Below, piece after piece: positions 8,768-16,695 of a stretch of 64,000 nucleotides of DNA. Every line of letters starts with the position of its first letter. Position 1 is the first letter of the stretch. Below the pieces are notes generated by a model, which saw nothing but the letters and a program-made list of their open reading frames with translations, did no database searches and was not told the origin of the DNA. The stretch is from Terriglobia bacterium. GTDB lineage: Bacteria > Acidobacteriota > Terriglobia > Acidiferrales > UBA7541. The stretch lies in assembly GCA_020072785.1 (NCBI GenBank), contig JAIQGG010000002.1:1302001-1366000 (forward strand), given 5' to 3'. The translations under genes were made by a program, and so were the position numbers.

Positions 8768-9874
8768 ATGAAACTCCGCGCGATCACTCTCCGCGAACTC
8801 CCCATGAAGCTGGTCGCCCCATTCCAAACCAGCATGGGCGTCAACGACGTCCGCCGCATCATGCTTCTCGAAGCCGACGTCGACGGCGTCACCGGCTGGG
8901 GCGAATGCGTTGCCGGCGAAAACCCCTTCTACAGCCCGGAAACCGTGGAGACCGCCTGGCACATCCTCCGCGATCATCTCTGGCCGCTCCTCAAGGGCCG
9001 GGAGTTCGCCTCCGCCTCTGAGGTCTGGGATCTGCTCGCCCGGGCCCGCGGCAACAACATGGCCAAAGGCGCAGTCGAAGCCGCCATCTGGGACGCCGAA
9101 GCCAAAAGCAAGGGCCTGCCTCTGGCCAAACTCCTCGGCGGCACCCGCGGCGAAATCGCCTGCGGCGTCTCCATCGGCATCAAGCCCACCGGCGACGAGC
9201 TCGTCGCCGCCGTTCGCAAAGAGCTCGCCGCCGGCTACCAGCGCATTAAAATCAAGATCCAGCCCGGCTGGGACCTCGCCCCCGTCCAGCGCCTCCGCCA
9301 GGAGTTTCCCAAGATCCGCCTCATGGTCGACGCCAACTCCGCCTATCGCCTTTCCGACTTACCCCTCCTCCAGCAGCTCGAAGGCTTCTACCTCATGATG
9401 ATCGAGCAGCCCCTCGGCTGGGACGACCTCTACAGCCACGTCGAGCTCCAGAAAAAACTGCAGACCCCCATCTGCCTCGACGAGTGCATTCACACCGAAG
9501 AGCAGGCCCGCGCTGCGCTCGCCCTTGGCGCCTGCAAAATCATCAACATCAAGCTCGGCCGCGTCGGCGGCTTCACCCCCGCCAAGCGCATCCACGACCT
9601 CTGCCAGCAGCACGGCATTCCCGTCTGGTGCGGCGGCATGCTCGAATCCGGCATCGGCCGTGCTCACAATATCGCCCTCTCCACGCTTCCCAATTTCTCC
9701 CTCCCCGGCGACGTCACCGCCAGCCGCCGCTACTGGCACGAGGACATCATCGAGCCCGAAGTCATCGTCTCGCCGCAGGGCACCATCCGCGTGCCCACCG
9801 CCCCGGGCATCGGCTTCGCGCCGCGTCGCGACCTCATCGAAAAACTCACCGTGCGCATGGAGAGGCTGACCTAG
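8768..9874 (+). CDS. menC: o-succinylbenzoate synthase / N-succinylamino acid racemase
   Basis: An enolase-superfamily enzyme of the muconate-lactonizing subgroup, 368 residues. All catalytic positions are present: K161-x-K163 in RIKIKIQPGWD, metal ligands D188 (MVDANSAY), E213 (MIEQPLGWDD) and D238 (CLDECIHT), and the opposing base K262 (INIKLGRVGG). The family includes OSBS (menaquinone synthesis) and NSAR. No other men gene lies in the window, whereas a GNAT acyltransferase is directly upstream, which favours the racemase role or a dual one. The start is ATG 8768, with AAAGGA upstream. The symbol is the family name and not proof of a menaquinone role. Confidence 0.9.
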   Translation: MKLRAITLRELPMKLVAPFQTSMGVNDVRRIMLLEADVDGVTGWGECVAGENPFYSPETVETAWHILRDHLWPLLKGREFASASEVWDLLARARGNNMAKGAVEAAIWDAEAKSKGLPLAKLLGGTRGEIACGVSIGIKPTGDELVAAVRKELAAGYQRIKIKIQPGWDLAPVQRLRQEFPKIRLMVDANSAYRLSDLPLLQQLEGFYLMMIEQPLGWDDLYSHVELQKKLQTPICLDECIHTEEQARAALALGACKIINIKLGRVGGFTPAKRIHDLCQQHGIPVWCGGMLESGIGRAHNIALSTLPNFSLPGDVTASRRYWHEDIIEPEVIVSPQGTIRVPTAPGIGFAPRRDLIEKLTVRMERLT

Positions 9875-9878
9875 TCCC

Positions 9879-10859
9879 GTGAACGCCTCCTCGGCCCCTT
9901 CGTTCTCTGCGCCTCCCGCTCCGGGACGCCTCTTCATCGTCTCTTCCGTCGCCCTGATCGTCGCCATCTGGGCCGTCAACTTCATCGCTGCCAAGATCGG
10001 CCTGCGGCATCTCTCCCCGCTGACCATGGGCTCTTTCCGCGTCGTCCTCGCCGGTCTGGCCATGCTCCCGACGTACTTCGTCTGCCTCCGCCTGCCTGTC
10101 TTCGCCGAAGCCGCCGCCGCCCAGCGCCGCGGCTTTTCCGCCCGTGATTACGCGATCTTCGCCTACCTCGGTTTCTTCGGCGTGGTCATCAACCAGATGT
10201 GCTTCACGGCCGGCCTGCACTACACCTCCGTCACCCACTCTGCGGTTATCGTCGGCATGGGCCCCCTCTACATCCTCGTTCTCGCCGTCCTCCTCCGCCT
10301 CGAGCGCTGGACTTGGCGCAAAGCCGGCGGCATGGCCCTGGCCTTCGCCGGCGTCACCCTCATGGCCGGGAAGAGCGGCATGTCCGCCCACTCGCCGACC
10401 CTCCACGGCGACTTCATCACCCTCTGCGGTTCCGTCGGCTTCGCCATCTACGTGGTCCTCGGCAAGCGCGTCGCCCGCCGCTACGACGCTCTCACCATGA
10501 CCGCCTACAACCACTTCGCCGGCGCCCTCTGCGTTCTCCCTCTGGCTCTCTACGAAGCCCGCCGCATCGGCCCCGCCTCCGCTTGGCGGGCCATCCCCTG
10601 GCAGACCTGGGCCGCCACCCTCTATATGGCCCTCTTCGCTTCCGCCATGGCCTATCTCTTCTACTACTGGCTCCTGCGCTTCATGCCCGCCTCCCAGGTC
10701 AGCGCCTTCACCTATCTCCTCCCCGTCTCCGCCACCATCCTCGGCATCCTCTGGCTCGGCGAGCAGGGCACTCTCGGCGAATTTCTCGGCGCCGCCGTCG
10801 TCCTTCTCGGCGTCTACACCGTCGAATCCGCCCGCGTCCCGGAAAGCTCGCCCCAATAG
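9879..10859 (+). CDS. EamA/DMT-family transporter
   Basis: A 326-residue inner-membrane protein with about ten hydrophobic helices arranged as two EamA repeats (first from about residue 20, second from about residue 170). Such proteins export amino acids or other metabolites. The GTG start at 9879 is only 4 bases after the menC/NSAR stop, so they are almost surely one operon with the GNAT gene and mazG. This context fits export or uptake of an amino acid or its acyl derivative, but the substrate is unknown. The final sequence GVYTVESARVPESS is a short cytoplasmic tail. Confidence 0.88.
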   Translation: MNASSAPSFSAPPAPGRLFIVSSVALIVAIWAVNFIAAKIGLRHLSPLTMGSFRVVLAGLAMLPTYFVCLRLPVFAEAAAAQRRGFSARDYAIFAYLGFFGVVINQMCFTAGLHYTSVTHSAVIVGMGPLYILVLAVLLRLERWTWRKAGGMALAFAGVTLMAGKSGMSAHSPTLHGDFITLCGSVGFAIYVVLGKRVARRYDALTMTAYNHFAGALCVLPLALYEARRIGPASAWRAIPWQTWAATLYMALFASAMAYLFYYWLLRFMPASQVSAFTYLLPVSATILGILWLGEQGTLGEFLGAAVVLLGVYTVESARVPESSPQ

Positions 10860-11265
10860 GTAGCGCTGTAGCCACCCTCTTCAGTGAGTGGGATTCTCTT
10901 TCTCAATTTCAGTCGTTACCCCCACCCAGGGACCCCGTTCACACCCCAAAAAGTGTTGGAATTGCCAAATCGGGAAGGTGGCAGTTTCGAGTTCTGATCG
11001 GGCGAGGCGCGCATATGCCTGGAGGCGGGCCGGAAAGTTTAGGGATGAATGCTTGCCGGTTTCAGGCCGCCGGCGGCCTGTGACCCGTTGGTGCCTCCAA
11101 ATCCAATGTCATGGCCCGCCGCTGTGATGTAGACTCTCTCTTTGCAACGAGTTCAAAAACTCGGGCTGGTCAGGACAACTCGTGCAGTTGGCACTGAACT
11201 GTTCCTTCTGAGCGGCGGGCATTCCCGGGGACTGCGGGATTTCTTGGTCTGGGAAGCGGTGGATC
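10860..11265. other. 406-base intergenic region with repeat and palindrome
   Basis: No convincing gene. It holds a dispersed repeat at 10867-10900, a C-rich stretch at 10916-10940 resembling sequence near 36.6 kb, a perfect 18-base palindrome CAGGCCGCCGGCGGCCTG at 11063-11080, and a small CGAGTT/AACTCG hairpin near 11148-11163. The promoter for the selenoprotein gene should be in the last ~120 bases, but I cannot pick clear -35/-10 boxes. Confidence 0.6.
10867..10900 (+). repeat. Dispersed repeat family E, copy 1
   Basis: A 34-base element starting TGTAGCC and ending GGGATTCTCTT, with its second copy at 15041-15074. They differ at about five positions. Both lie in intergenic DNA on the same strand. 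Confidence 0.65.
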
Positions 11266-11982
11266 GTGAGCAAACTACTGAAAATATTGGGCGTGGTAGT
11301 TGCGTTGTATGCGCTCCTATCCGGCCTGTTGTTTGCGGCGATGCTGCAATCGCCGGATGATTTTGCCCAGACGATGAAGTATGTGCCATGGCCGGCTTTT
11401 GTAGTTCTTCCTTTCAGCCCACTCTGGAACGTAGCGCGAAACGGCCATGTGCGCGTGGGCGATGTGGCCCCGGATTTTTCCCTCGAGAGTGCTGACCACA
11501 GGAGCCATTTCCAGTTGTCCTCTCTGCGCGGGCAGAAACCCGTCGTGCTCGTCTTTGGCAGCTACACTTGACCACCCTTCCGGCGGGAGGTTCCCGCCTT
11601 AGACAAGCTCTACGAACAGTACAAGGATCAGGTAGCCTTTTACGTCGTGTACATCCGGGAGGCGCACACGAGCGATGTCTGGCAGGACCCGGATAATCTG
11701 GACGACAAGGTTCTCTTCGTGAAGCCGAAGAGCTTCGAAGAGCGCAGTCAGGTCGGTCAAATCTGTGTGGTGAAACTCGGAATTAAGTTTCCCGCTGTGG
11801 TCGACACGTTCGATAACGCCACCGAGCGTGCCTACACAGGCTGGCCCGACAGGCTCTATGTGATTGACCGCGATGGCCGGGTTGCTTTCAAGTCAAAGCC
11901 CGGTCCATTCGGTTTCCATTCCAAAGGCGTCGCGGAAACCTTGCAGAGATTGACGCTCGCTGCCGCACCCGGCCCAGGCTAG
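11266..11982 (+). CDS. Selenocysteine-containing iodothyronine-deiodinase-like protein (in-frame TGA = Sec)
   Basis: One 239-codon frame is interrupted only by TGA at 11569-11571 (codon 102). Conceptual translation gives a membrane anchor (residues ~3-27), an AhpC/TSA-like opening (GDVAPDFSLESADH), then VLVFGSYT-Sec-PPFRREV, YVVYIREAHTSDVW, and later FPAVVDTFDN...DRLYVIDRDG and GPFGFHSKGVAETL. Vertebrate deiodinases show the same order: membrane anchor, FGSxT-Sec-PPF, IYIEEAHxSDGW, VDTM, ERLYVI and a GP(x)GY-like end. The reading frame, codon use and family conservation continue unbroken past the TGA, and a SECIS-like hairpin follows it. Start is GTG 11266. Function is probably redox or reductive; iodothyronine itself is an unlikely substrate. 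The fallback is a pseudogene with one nonsense mutation. Confidence 0.88.
11572..11598 (+). promoter_or_regulatory. Bacterial SECIS-like hairpin after the Sec TGA
   Basis: A 6-bp all-GC stem, GGCGGG (11582-11587) with CCCGCC (11593-11598), closes the loop AGGTT. The loop begins 16 bases after the TGA and holds GGU in RNA, as in the E. coli fdhF element bound by SelB. Published bacterial SECIS descriptions (from memory) need a short stem with a G near the start of the loop roughly 16-37 bases after UGA; this fits at the short end. It lies wholly inside the coding sequence. Confidence 0.75.
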
Positions 11983-11983
11983 A

Positions 11984-12020
11984 ACGGGGTGGCGTTCGCT
12001 CTTAACGAACGCCACCCCGT
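11984..12020. terminator. Strong hairpin between convergent genes
   Basis: ACGGGGTGGCGTTCG pairs perfectly over 15 bp with CGAACGCCACCCCGT around a 7-base loop. It starts 2 bases after the selenoprotein stop codon and lies before the convergent bacterioferritin gene. No T-run follows on either strand, so termination may be weak or Rho-assisted; it may instead protect mRNA 3' ends. Confidence 0.65.
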
Positions 12021-12097
12021 CGCGCTACTCGCCTAGCAAGCGCACAAACGATCCGCCACCCACCCTGTAAACTCGGGTGTCGTCCTGCGCCGCCGGG

Positions 12098-12574
12098 CTA
12101 TCCCTCTTCCTTGAGTTGCTGGGCCAGGTAGTTCTCCAGGCCCAGCTGCTCGATCAAGCCCAGCTCGGTCTCCAGGTGGTCGATGTGCCCTTCTTCGTCC
12201 TTCAGGATTTCTTTCAGGAAATCCGCGCTGGCGTTGTCGCCGGCCGTGCGGCATATCTCGATGGATTTGTTGTACGCGGAGACTGCGCCCTTCTCCAGCG
12301 CCAGGTCGTTTTCCAGTTGCTGCTTCACGCTCTTGCCGATGCTGATTTTGGCCAATTCATCCATCTTCGGCAGCCCCTCGAGGAACAGGATGCGCTCGAC
12401 GAGTTTTTCGGCGTGCTTCATTTCGCCGATGGCCTGCTGTTTGGTCTGCTTGGAGATCCGCTCGTAGCCCCAGTTCTCGCACATTTCCGCGTGCAGGATG
12501 TACTGGTTGATGGCTCCGAGCTCCTCCTTGAGTCTCGCGGAGAGCTCCGCCAGCACTTCGGGTTTTCCTTTCAT
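12098..12574 (-). CDS. bfr: Bacterioferritin
   Basis: A 158-residue iron-storage protein that forms 24-mers and oxidises Fe(II) at a dinuclear ferroxidase centre. Closely parallel to E. coli Bfr: KEELGAINQYILHAEM (first Glu ligand), GEMKHAEKLVERILFLEGLP (Glu, His and the heme-ligand Met), the LALEKG Glu, and LKDEEGHIDHLETEL (Glu/His). The start is ATG 12574 (MKGKPEV...), preceded by GGGAGG; the 11 extra codons upstream lack support. A Fur-family regulator at 3.9 kb could control it, but no Fur box was verified. It converges on the selenoprotein gene. Confidence 0.96.
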   Translation of the reverse strand: MKGKPEVLAELSARLKEELGAINQYILHAEMCENWGYERISKQTKQQAIGEMKHAEKLVERILFLEGLPKMDELAKISIGKSVKQQLENDLALEKGAVSAYNKSIEICRTAGDNASADFLKEILKDEEGHIDHLETELGLIEQLGLENYLAQQLKEEG

Positions 12575-12765
12575 CTTGAGTTGCCTCCCTTCGCACGGAT
12601 GGCCCAACTCACAAGACTTTCCCGCGGCTTATCGCGAGTGCCTTGATGCGGGCCGCAAGCACAGGATAGCACCACTGCAGTTCGCTCCGCGCCAGCCTCG
12701 CTGCAGCCCTCTGGTAAGGGCGCGCTTTGCTCGCCCCGGACAGGAGTCGGAGCCGCCCCATCTTC

Positions 12766-12812
12766 CTACTCCGCAATGAAGTGAAGAAGTGGTATCCTCT
12801 CGCCGTGGCCTC
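12766..12812 (+). repeat. 47-base duplicated upstream element, copy 1
   Basis: Matches 15173-15219 at 42 of 47 positions. It lies 91 bases before the histidine-kinase ATG, as the other copy lies 56 bases before the ankyrin gene. It includes TGGTATCCT (TGCTATCCT in copy 2), which resembles an extended -10 box. Confidence 0.7.
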
Positions 12813-12902
12813 CCCCCCGGACGCTGTCCGAGCCACGCCGCCAGGAAGAAACGCGATGCAGCGCGCAAAGGATGCGCCAGCCAGCGGCATAGGATGTCCG
12901 GC

Positions 12903-14885
12903 ATGAACGTTCCGCTGAACCTGGAGACCACCCCCGCCGGCAGGACCGTAGCACGCCTGGCGGCCGCCGCTGCCGTTTTCGCCAGCTTTCTCGCCCTTGT
13001 TGGCTGGGTGTTCGGCATCGCGGCATTCAGGAGCCTCAGACCAGGCCTGGTGGCGATGAATCCCTTGGGGGCCTTGGCCTTTCTCCTCGCCGGTGTGTCT
13101 TTATGGCTCCAGGCGCCGGAAGAGCCCGGTTGGAAGGCGCGGCGCGTTGGTCAGGTTCTGGCGTCGGCAGTTGCCCTGGTGGGTTTGCTCAAGCTGGCGG
13201 AAATTCTTTTCGGCTGGCACCTGGGCCTTGACCGCATCCTTTTTCGCGAAACACTGGATTCCACCGGCGCCGGTTATCCCAATCGGATTCCGCCCAATGC
13301 CGCCGCAAGTTTTTTCTTCATCGGAAGCGCGCTGCTGCTCCTGGATGTGAAGTTCCGCCGCCGCCGCCCAGCCCAGATTCTGGCGCTGGTGGCGGGCATG
13401 ATTACGCTCCTGGCCGTGGTTGGCTATGCCTATGGTGTCCGGTCGTTCTACGGCCTCGCCTCGTTCATGCCGCTGCCCCTCAACGCGGCGATGGCCTTCC
13501 TCGCCTTATGCGTCGGAATTCTTTTTGCCCGCCCGGACGCCGGCCTGGCGCCGCTGTTTTCGAGCCGCACGGCTGGCGGAATCGTGGCCCGCCGCTTGTT
13601 GCCCATTGCCATTGCGCTTCCGATCCTGCTGGGATGGTTGCGGCTGATCGGGCAGCGCTCCGGCCTCTACGGTACCGAGTTCGGGACTGCGCTCTCGGTT
13701 GTGACTTACATCGTCGTCTTCGGCACTGTCGTCTACCGCAACGCTCGCTTGCTCCATCAGACCGACCTCGGCCGGGCGCAGGCGGAGGGAGCCCTGCAAG
13801 CATCGGAACGCCGCTTCGCGGGGATTTTGGACATTGCCGAAGACGCCGTTATTTCCGCGGATGACTCCCAGCGCATTCGCTTGTTCAATAAAGGAGCGGA
13901 AAAGGTCTTCGGATATGCCGCCCCGGAAGTGCTGGGCCAGCCGCTGGACCTGCTCCTCCCGGAGCGCTTTGTTCCGGGGCATCGCCGGCATGTCCGCAAC
14001 TTTGCGGGCACGCCCGAAAGAGCCCGGCGCATGGCCGAGCGCACGGAGGTTTTCGGGCGTCGCAAAGACGGCGGCGAATTTCCCGCGGAAGCCTCCATCT
14101 CCAAGCTCGTCCAGGACGGGCAGACCACCTTTACCGTCATGTTGCGCGACGTTTCCGCCCGCAAGCAGGCGGAGCAGGAAATTATCCAGCGCAGCGTGCA
14201 ACTCGAAGCCTCCAACCGGGAGCTGGAAGCGTTTTGCTATTCCGTGTCCCACGATCTCCGCACGCCGCTCCGCGGCATCGACGGTTTCAGCCAGGCTTTG
14301 CTGGAGGAGTACGCGGACCGGCTCGACAGCCAGGGGAAGGACTATCTGCGGCGCGTCCGGGCGGCAACCCAGCGCATGGGTACGCTGATCGACGACCTCC
14401 TGAATCTCTCCCGGGTGACGCGCAGCGAGATTCGCCGCGAAGCTGTTGATTTGAGCGCTTTGGCGCACGTCATCGCCGCGGACCTGCAAAATCTCCAGCC
14501 GGAACGCCCGGTGGAGTTTACCATTGCCCCGCAGCTGCTGGCGCAGGGAGACCCTCGCCTCTTGCGCCTGGTGTTGGAAAACTTGCTCGCCAATGCCTGG
14601 AAGTTCACCTCCCGGCATCCGCGTGCCCGCATCGAGTTCGGAACCGCCGCGCACAACGGCAGTACCGCTTACTTTGTGCGCGATGATGGCGCCGGCTTCG
14701 ATGCCGCGCACGCGGGCCAGTTGTTTGGCGCTTTCCAGCGCCTGCATGCGATGACCGAGTTTCCGGGGACCGGCGTGGGCCTGGCCACCGTGCAGCGGAT
14801 CATTCAGCGGCACGGTGGAAAAGTGTGGGCCGAAGGAGTAGTGGAACAAGGCGCCACGTTCTATTTCACTCTAGGCGCGGACTGA
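12903..14885 (+). CDS. Membrane-bound PAS sensor histidine kinase
   Basis: A 660-residue sensor kinase. Residues ~15-290 contain about eight hydrophobic helices forming a membrane sensing domain with a short periplasmic part ([18 protein letters not shown]). A PAS domain follows at ~299-423 ([18 protein letters not shown] ... [16 protein letters not shown]). The HisKA H-box [15 protein letters not shown] is near residue 450, then an HATPase region with the N-box [16 protein letters not shown] and [18 protein letters not shown]. No receiver domain and no response regulator gene is adjacent, so it is an orphan. I prefer ATG 12903, preceded by AGGA 8 bases upstream; ATG 12894 is possible. The stimulus is unknown. 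Confidence 0.92.
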   Translation: MNVPLNLETTPAGRTVARLAAAAAVFASFLALVGWVFGIAAFRSLRPGLVAMNPLGALAFLLAGVSLWLQAPEEPGWKARRVGQVLASAVALVGLLKLAEILFGWHLGLDRILFRETLDSTGAGYPNRIPPNAAASFFFIGSALLLLDVKFRRRRPAQILALVAGMITLLAVVGYAYGVRSFYGLASFMPLPLNAAMAFLALCVGILFARPDAGLAPLFSSRTAGGIVARRLLPIAIALPILLGWLRLIGQRSGLYGTEFGTALSVVTYIVVFGTVVYRNARLLHQTDLGRAQAEGALQASERRFAGILDIAEDAVISADDSQRIRLFNKGAEKVFGYAAPEVLGQPLDLLLPERFVPGHRRHVRNFAGTPERARRMAERTEVFGRRKDGGEFPAEASISKLVQDGQTTFTVMLRDVSARKQAEQEIIQRSVQLEASNRELEAFCYSVSHDLRTPLRGIDGFSQALLEEYADRLDSQGKDYLRRVRAATQRMGTLIDDLLNLSRVTRSEIRREAVDLSALAHVIAADLQNLQPERPVEFTIAPQLLAQGDPRLLRLVLENLLANAWKFTSRHPRARIEFGTAAHNGSTAYFVRDDGAGFDAAHAGQLFGAFQRLHAMTEFPGTGVGLATVQRIIQRHGGKVWAEGVVEQGATFYFTLGAD

Positions 14886-15040
14886 CCGCCAGGGAAGTAG
14901 GGAAAGCAAAATCATTCTGATAGTGAAGGCCAATCCGGACCACGTGCCGCGCCGTTCCCGTGCTCCCCCATGATTTGCGGAAGTGGCATCCGTGCGCCGT
15001 GCGTCGCTACGCTCCGGGCTACTAGCCCCGGCGCGTGTTG

Positions 15041-15074
15041 TGTAGCCGCCTTCTTCAGAGGGCGGGATTCTCTT
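15041..15074 (+). repeat. Dispersed repeat family E, copy 2
   Basis: Second copy of the element at 10867-10900, here TGTAGCCGCC...GGCGGGATTCTCTT. It contains a short inverted repeat (CCGCC with GGCGG), so it can form a hairpin. Confidence 0.65.
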
Positions 15075-15172
15075 CCGATCCCGTAGGGGCACGGCACGCA
15101 CGCCCCGGGCAGCAGCCGGGGCCGTGCCCGTCTTGATCCCCCTGCGCCCTTATCGACGCCCACCCCGTCTCA

Positions 15173-15219
15173 CTACTCCGCGATGAAGTGCAGAAGTGCT
15201 ATCCTCTCGCTGTGGCCAC
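15173..15219 (+). repeat. 47-base duplicated upstream element, copy 2
   Basis: Copy of 12766-12812 (42/47 identical), 55 bases before the ankyrin gene start, in the same orientation. TGCTATCCT in the middle could serve as an extended -10 promoter element. Confidence 0.7.
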
Positions 15220-15274
15220 GCCCCGGACAGCGGTCGGGCAGTCCGGGCCACGCGAAAGGAATAACCACGGAGTC

Positions 15275-16150
15275 ATGCAAAGAACAGCCGGGAAGCCAGG
15301 GCGAAGAAGAAAATGGATTGCAGCCGCTCTCTCGCCTTTGTTATTGGTCTGGTTGTTCTTGGGGCAGTTCGCGTCGCAGGGGGGTATCGTTTTCGATTGG
15401 GACGCCACAGTTGGATTTCGTAGCATTGACGCGTGTCCGTACGCATCCGGTCTGCTAAGAGTTATTACGGCTCCTTACTGTCTTCTCATCGAGGTACAGG
15501 CCAGGCCCCTCGTCGAGAGGGAATTCCGGAAGGCTGGATGGGTGGAGGCTAAAGGCTACCTCTTCGAGAACAAGATCCCTTTTCTGCCGGTTGTTACCGG
15601 CCTTAATCGAGCCACTGATTGGCGTATCGTCGATCCCAAAGTAACTCCCTTGATGGATGCCGCGAAAAGCGGTGATATTGCGCGCGTGAAGCAACTTCTT
15701 GCTGGTGGGGCCGACGTCAATGCCCGCGATCAGCGCGGTTACACCGCACTCATGCACGCTAGCATGGGCCTTCACGACCGTGCCGATGTGGTTAGAATAC
15801 TCCTCTCTGCCGGGGCAGATCTGAATGCCAGAGATAAGTCTGGGCAGAGCGCTTTGGCATGGGCGATGTGGAACGGAATCCAAATCGGAATTGTGAAGGA
15901 ACTGGTATCCGCCGGAGCGGACGTCAACGTAAGAGACAATCTGGGAAATCCAGTTCTATTAGATGCGGTTTCGAGTGGCGCAGATGAAGTCGCCGCCGGG
16001 GAAGCTGTCGAGCTCTTAATCGCGGCTGGAGCGGATCTGGGAGCTAAGGACTCGCAAGGAGAAACAGCGTTGTCGCTCGCCATGCGAATAAACCGCTTTC
16101 AAATCGCTCAAACACTCAAGCAGGCGGGTAGCGCAGACGTAAAGCCCTAA
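15275..16150 (+). CDS. Ankyrin-repeat protein with N-terminal membrane segment
   Basis: A 291-residue protein. Residues ~12-30 are hydrophobic (KWIAAALSPLLLVWLFLGQF) and act as a signal sequence or anchor, so the rest is probably periplasmic or outside. Residues ~60-115 are a non-repeat region with a Cys pair. From about residue 125 there are four to five ankyrin repeats (TPLMDAAKSGDIARVKQLLA, TALMHASMGLHDRADVVRIL, SALAWAMWNGIQIGIVKELV, then LLDAVSSGADEVAAGEAVEL and TALSLAMRINRFQIAQTLKQ) with the usual GADVNARD linkers. Ankyrin repeats bind other proteins; the partner is unknown. The start ATG 15275 is chosen for the basic residues before the hydrophobic stretch; it lacks a strong ribosome site. 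Confidence 0.82.
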   Translation: MQRTAGKPGRRRKWIAAALSPLLLVWLFLGQFASQGGIVFDWDATVGFRSIDACPYASGLLRVITAPYCLLIEVQARPLVEREFRKAGWVEAKGYLFENKIPFLPVVTGLNRATDWRIVDPKVTPLMDAAKSGDIARVKQLLAGGADVNARDQRGYTALMHASMGLHDRADVVRILLSAGADLNARDKSGQSALAWAMWNGIQIGIVKELVSAGADVNVRDNLGNPVLLDAVSSGADEVAAGEAVELLIAAGADLGAKDSQGETALSLAMRINRFQIAQTLKQAGSADVKP

Positions 16151-16354
16151 GACGGATTTGGGTGGCTCTCGATAAGAGTGGAGCCGACATTCGCGCGCTT
16201 TTCCACAGCCCATTCGAATACCACTCAGTAATCACTTGAAATAACGTAACCCATCTGCTATCTTTGTGCGTGTTACGCCAATCCACTGTTCGAAACTCAC
16301 CGCCAAGTTCCGCTCCACCCTTCACCCTAACCTCGAATCTCAGCAACTCCTTTG

Positions 16355-16452
16355 TAATCTGCAGTTCCAAAAAATCTGCCCCTATCCCTTGTAGAATCTG
16401 CAGTTCCAAAACACAGAACTTAAAACCCTTTGGAATCTGCAGTTACAAAAAA
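16355..16452 (+). repeat. Three tandem 39-base repeat units
   Basis: The core AATCTGCAGTTCCAAAA appears at about 16356, 16395 and 16434, exactly 39 bases apart; the third copy has A for C (AGTTACAAAA). Bases before each core (CCTTTG or CCTTGTAG) are also similar, while the rest of each unit has diverged. Each core holds a CTGCAG palindrome. Confidence 0.7.
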
Positions 16453-16483
16453 CACCAGGGGGTGGGGGTCATTCTGTTTACTT

Positions 16484-16525
16484 GCTCCGGCCCTGTCGGA
16501 GCCAGATATCCGATGAAGGATATCT
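16484..16525 (+). other. Two adjacent hairpins in the dehydrogenase leader
   Basis: GCTCCG/CGGAGC (loop 7) is followed at once by AGATATCC/GGATATCT (8-bp stem, loop GATGAA). They lie about 170 bases before the dehydrogenase start, so could be part of an mRNA leader, a terminator of read-through, or a repeat remnant. No known riboswitch fold is recognised. Confidence 0.35.
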
Positions 16526-16695
16526 GTCCCGCCTGCTCCCACCTTGTCGGAGAGCGACCATCGGGAGTCGAGGGACCTCTCTTTTTCCTCCAACCCAACG
16601 AGGGTGTCTGTCCCTCCTTCCCCCGATTGACGCCCGCCGGAGCGCATGTTAGCGTGCGCCCTGGTTTACTTCCCGCACCTCAGGAGGCTCTCCCC

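Larger units (their letters stand above)
14886..15274. other. 389-base intergenic region rich in repeats and a hairpin
   Basis: No gene seen. It contains repeat family E copy 2 (15041-15074), a hairpin at 15087-15129 (9-bp outer stem GGGCACGGC/GCCGTGCCC and a 5-bp inner stem CCCGG/CCGGG), and the 47-base duplicated element at 15173-15219 that probably carries the promoter of the ankyrin gene. Confidence 0.6.
16151..16695. other. 545-base intergenic region and leader of the dehydrogenase gene
   Basis: No gene seen. The frame of the downstream dehydrogenase is open back to 16264 but the translated part has no protein character. It holds three tandem repeat units (16355-16452), a G-rich GGGGGTGGGGG stretch (16458-16468) and two close hairpins at 16484-16525. 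Confidence 0.6.

Noticed and set aside
11266-11571. Truncated 101-residue redoxin-like protein ending at TGA, plus separate 111-residue ORF from 11647
   Set aside because: The frame is the same on both sides of the TGA and the product aligns in motif order with deiodinases; selenocysteine read-through is a better explanation than two small genes.
16355-16452. CRISPR-like spaced repeats
   Set aside because: Only three units, cores of 17 bases, spacers share sequence and no cas genes are near; a tandem repeat fits better.
16264-16695. Upstream extension of the dehydrogenase frame
   Set aside because: It contains the tandem repeats and hairpins, and a TTG with AGGAGG at 16696 fits the conserved N terminus.
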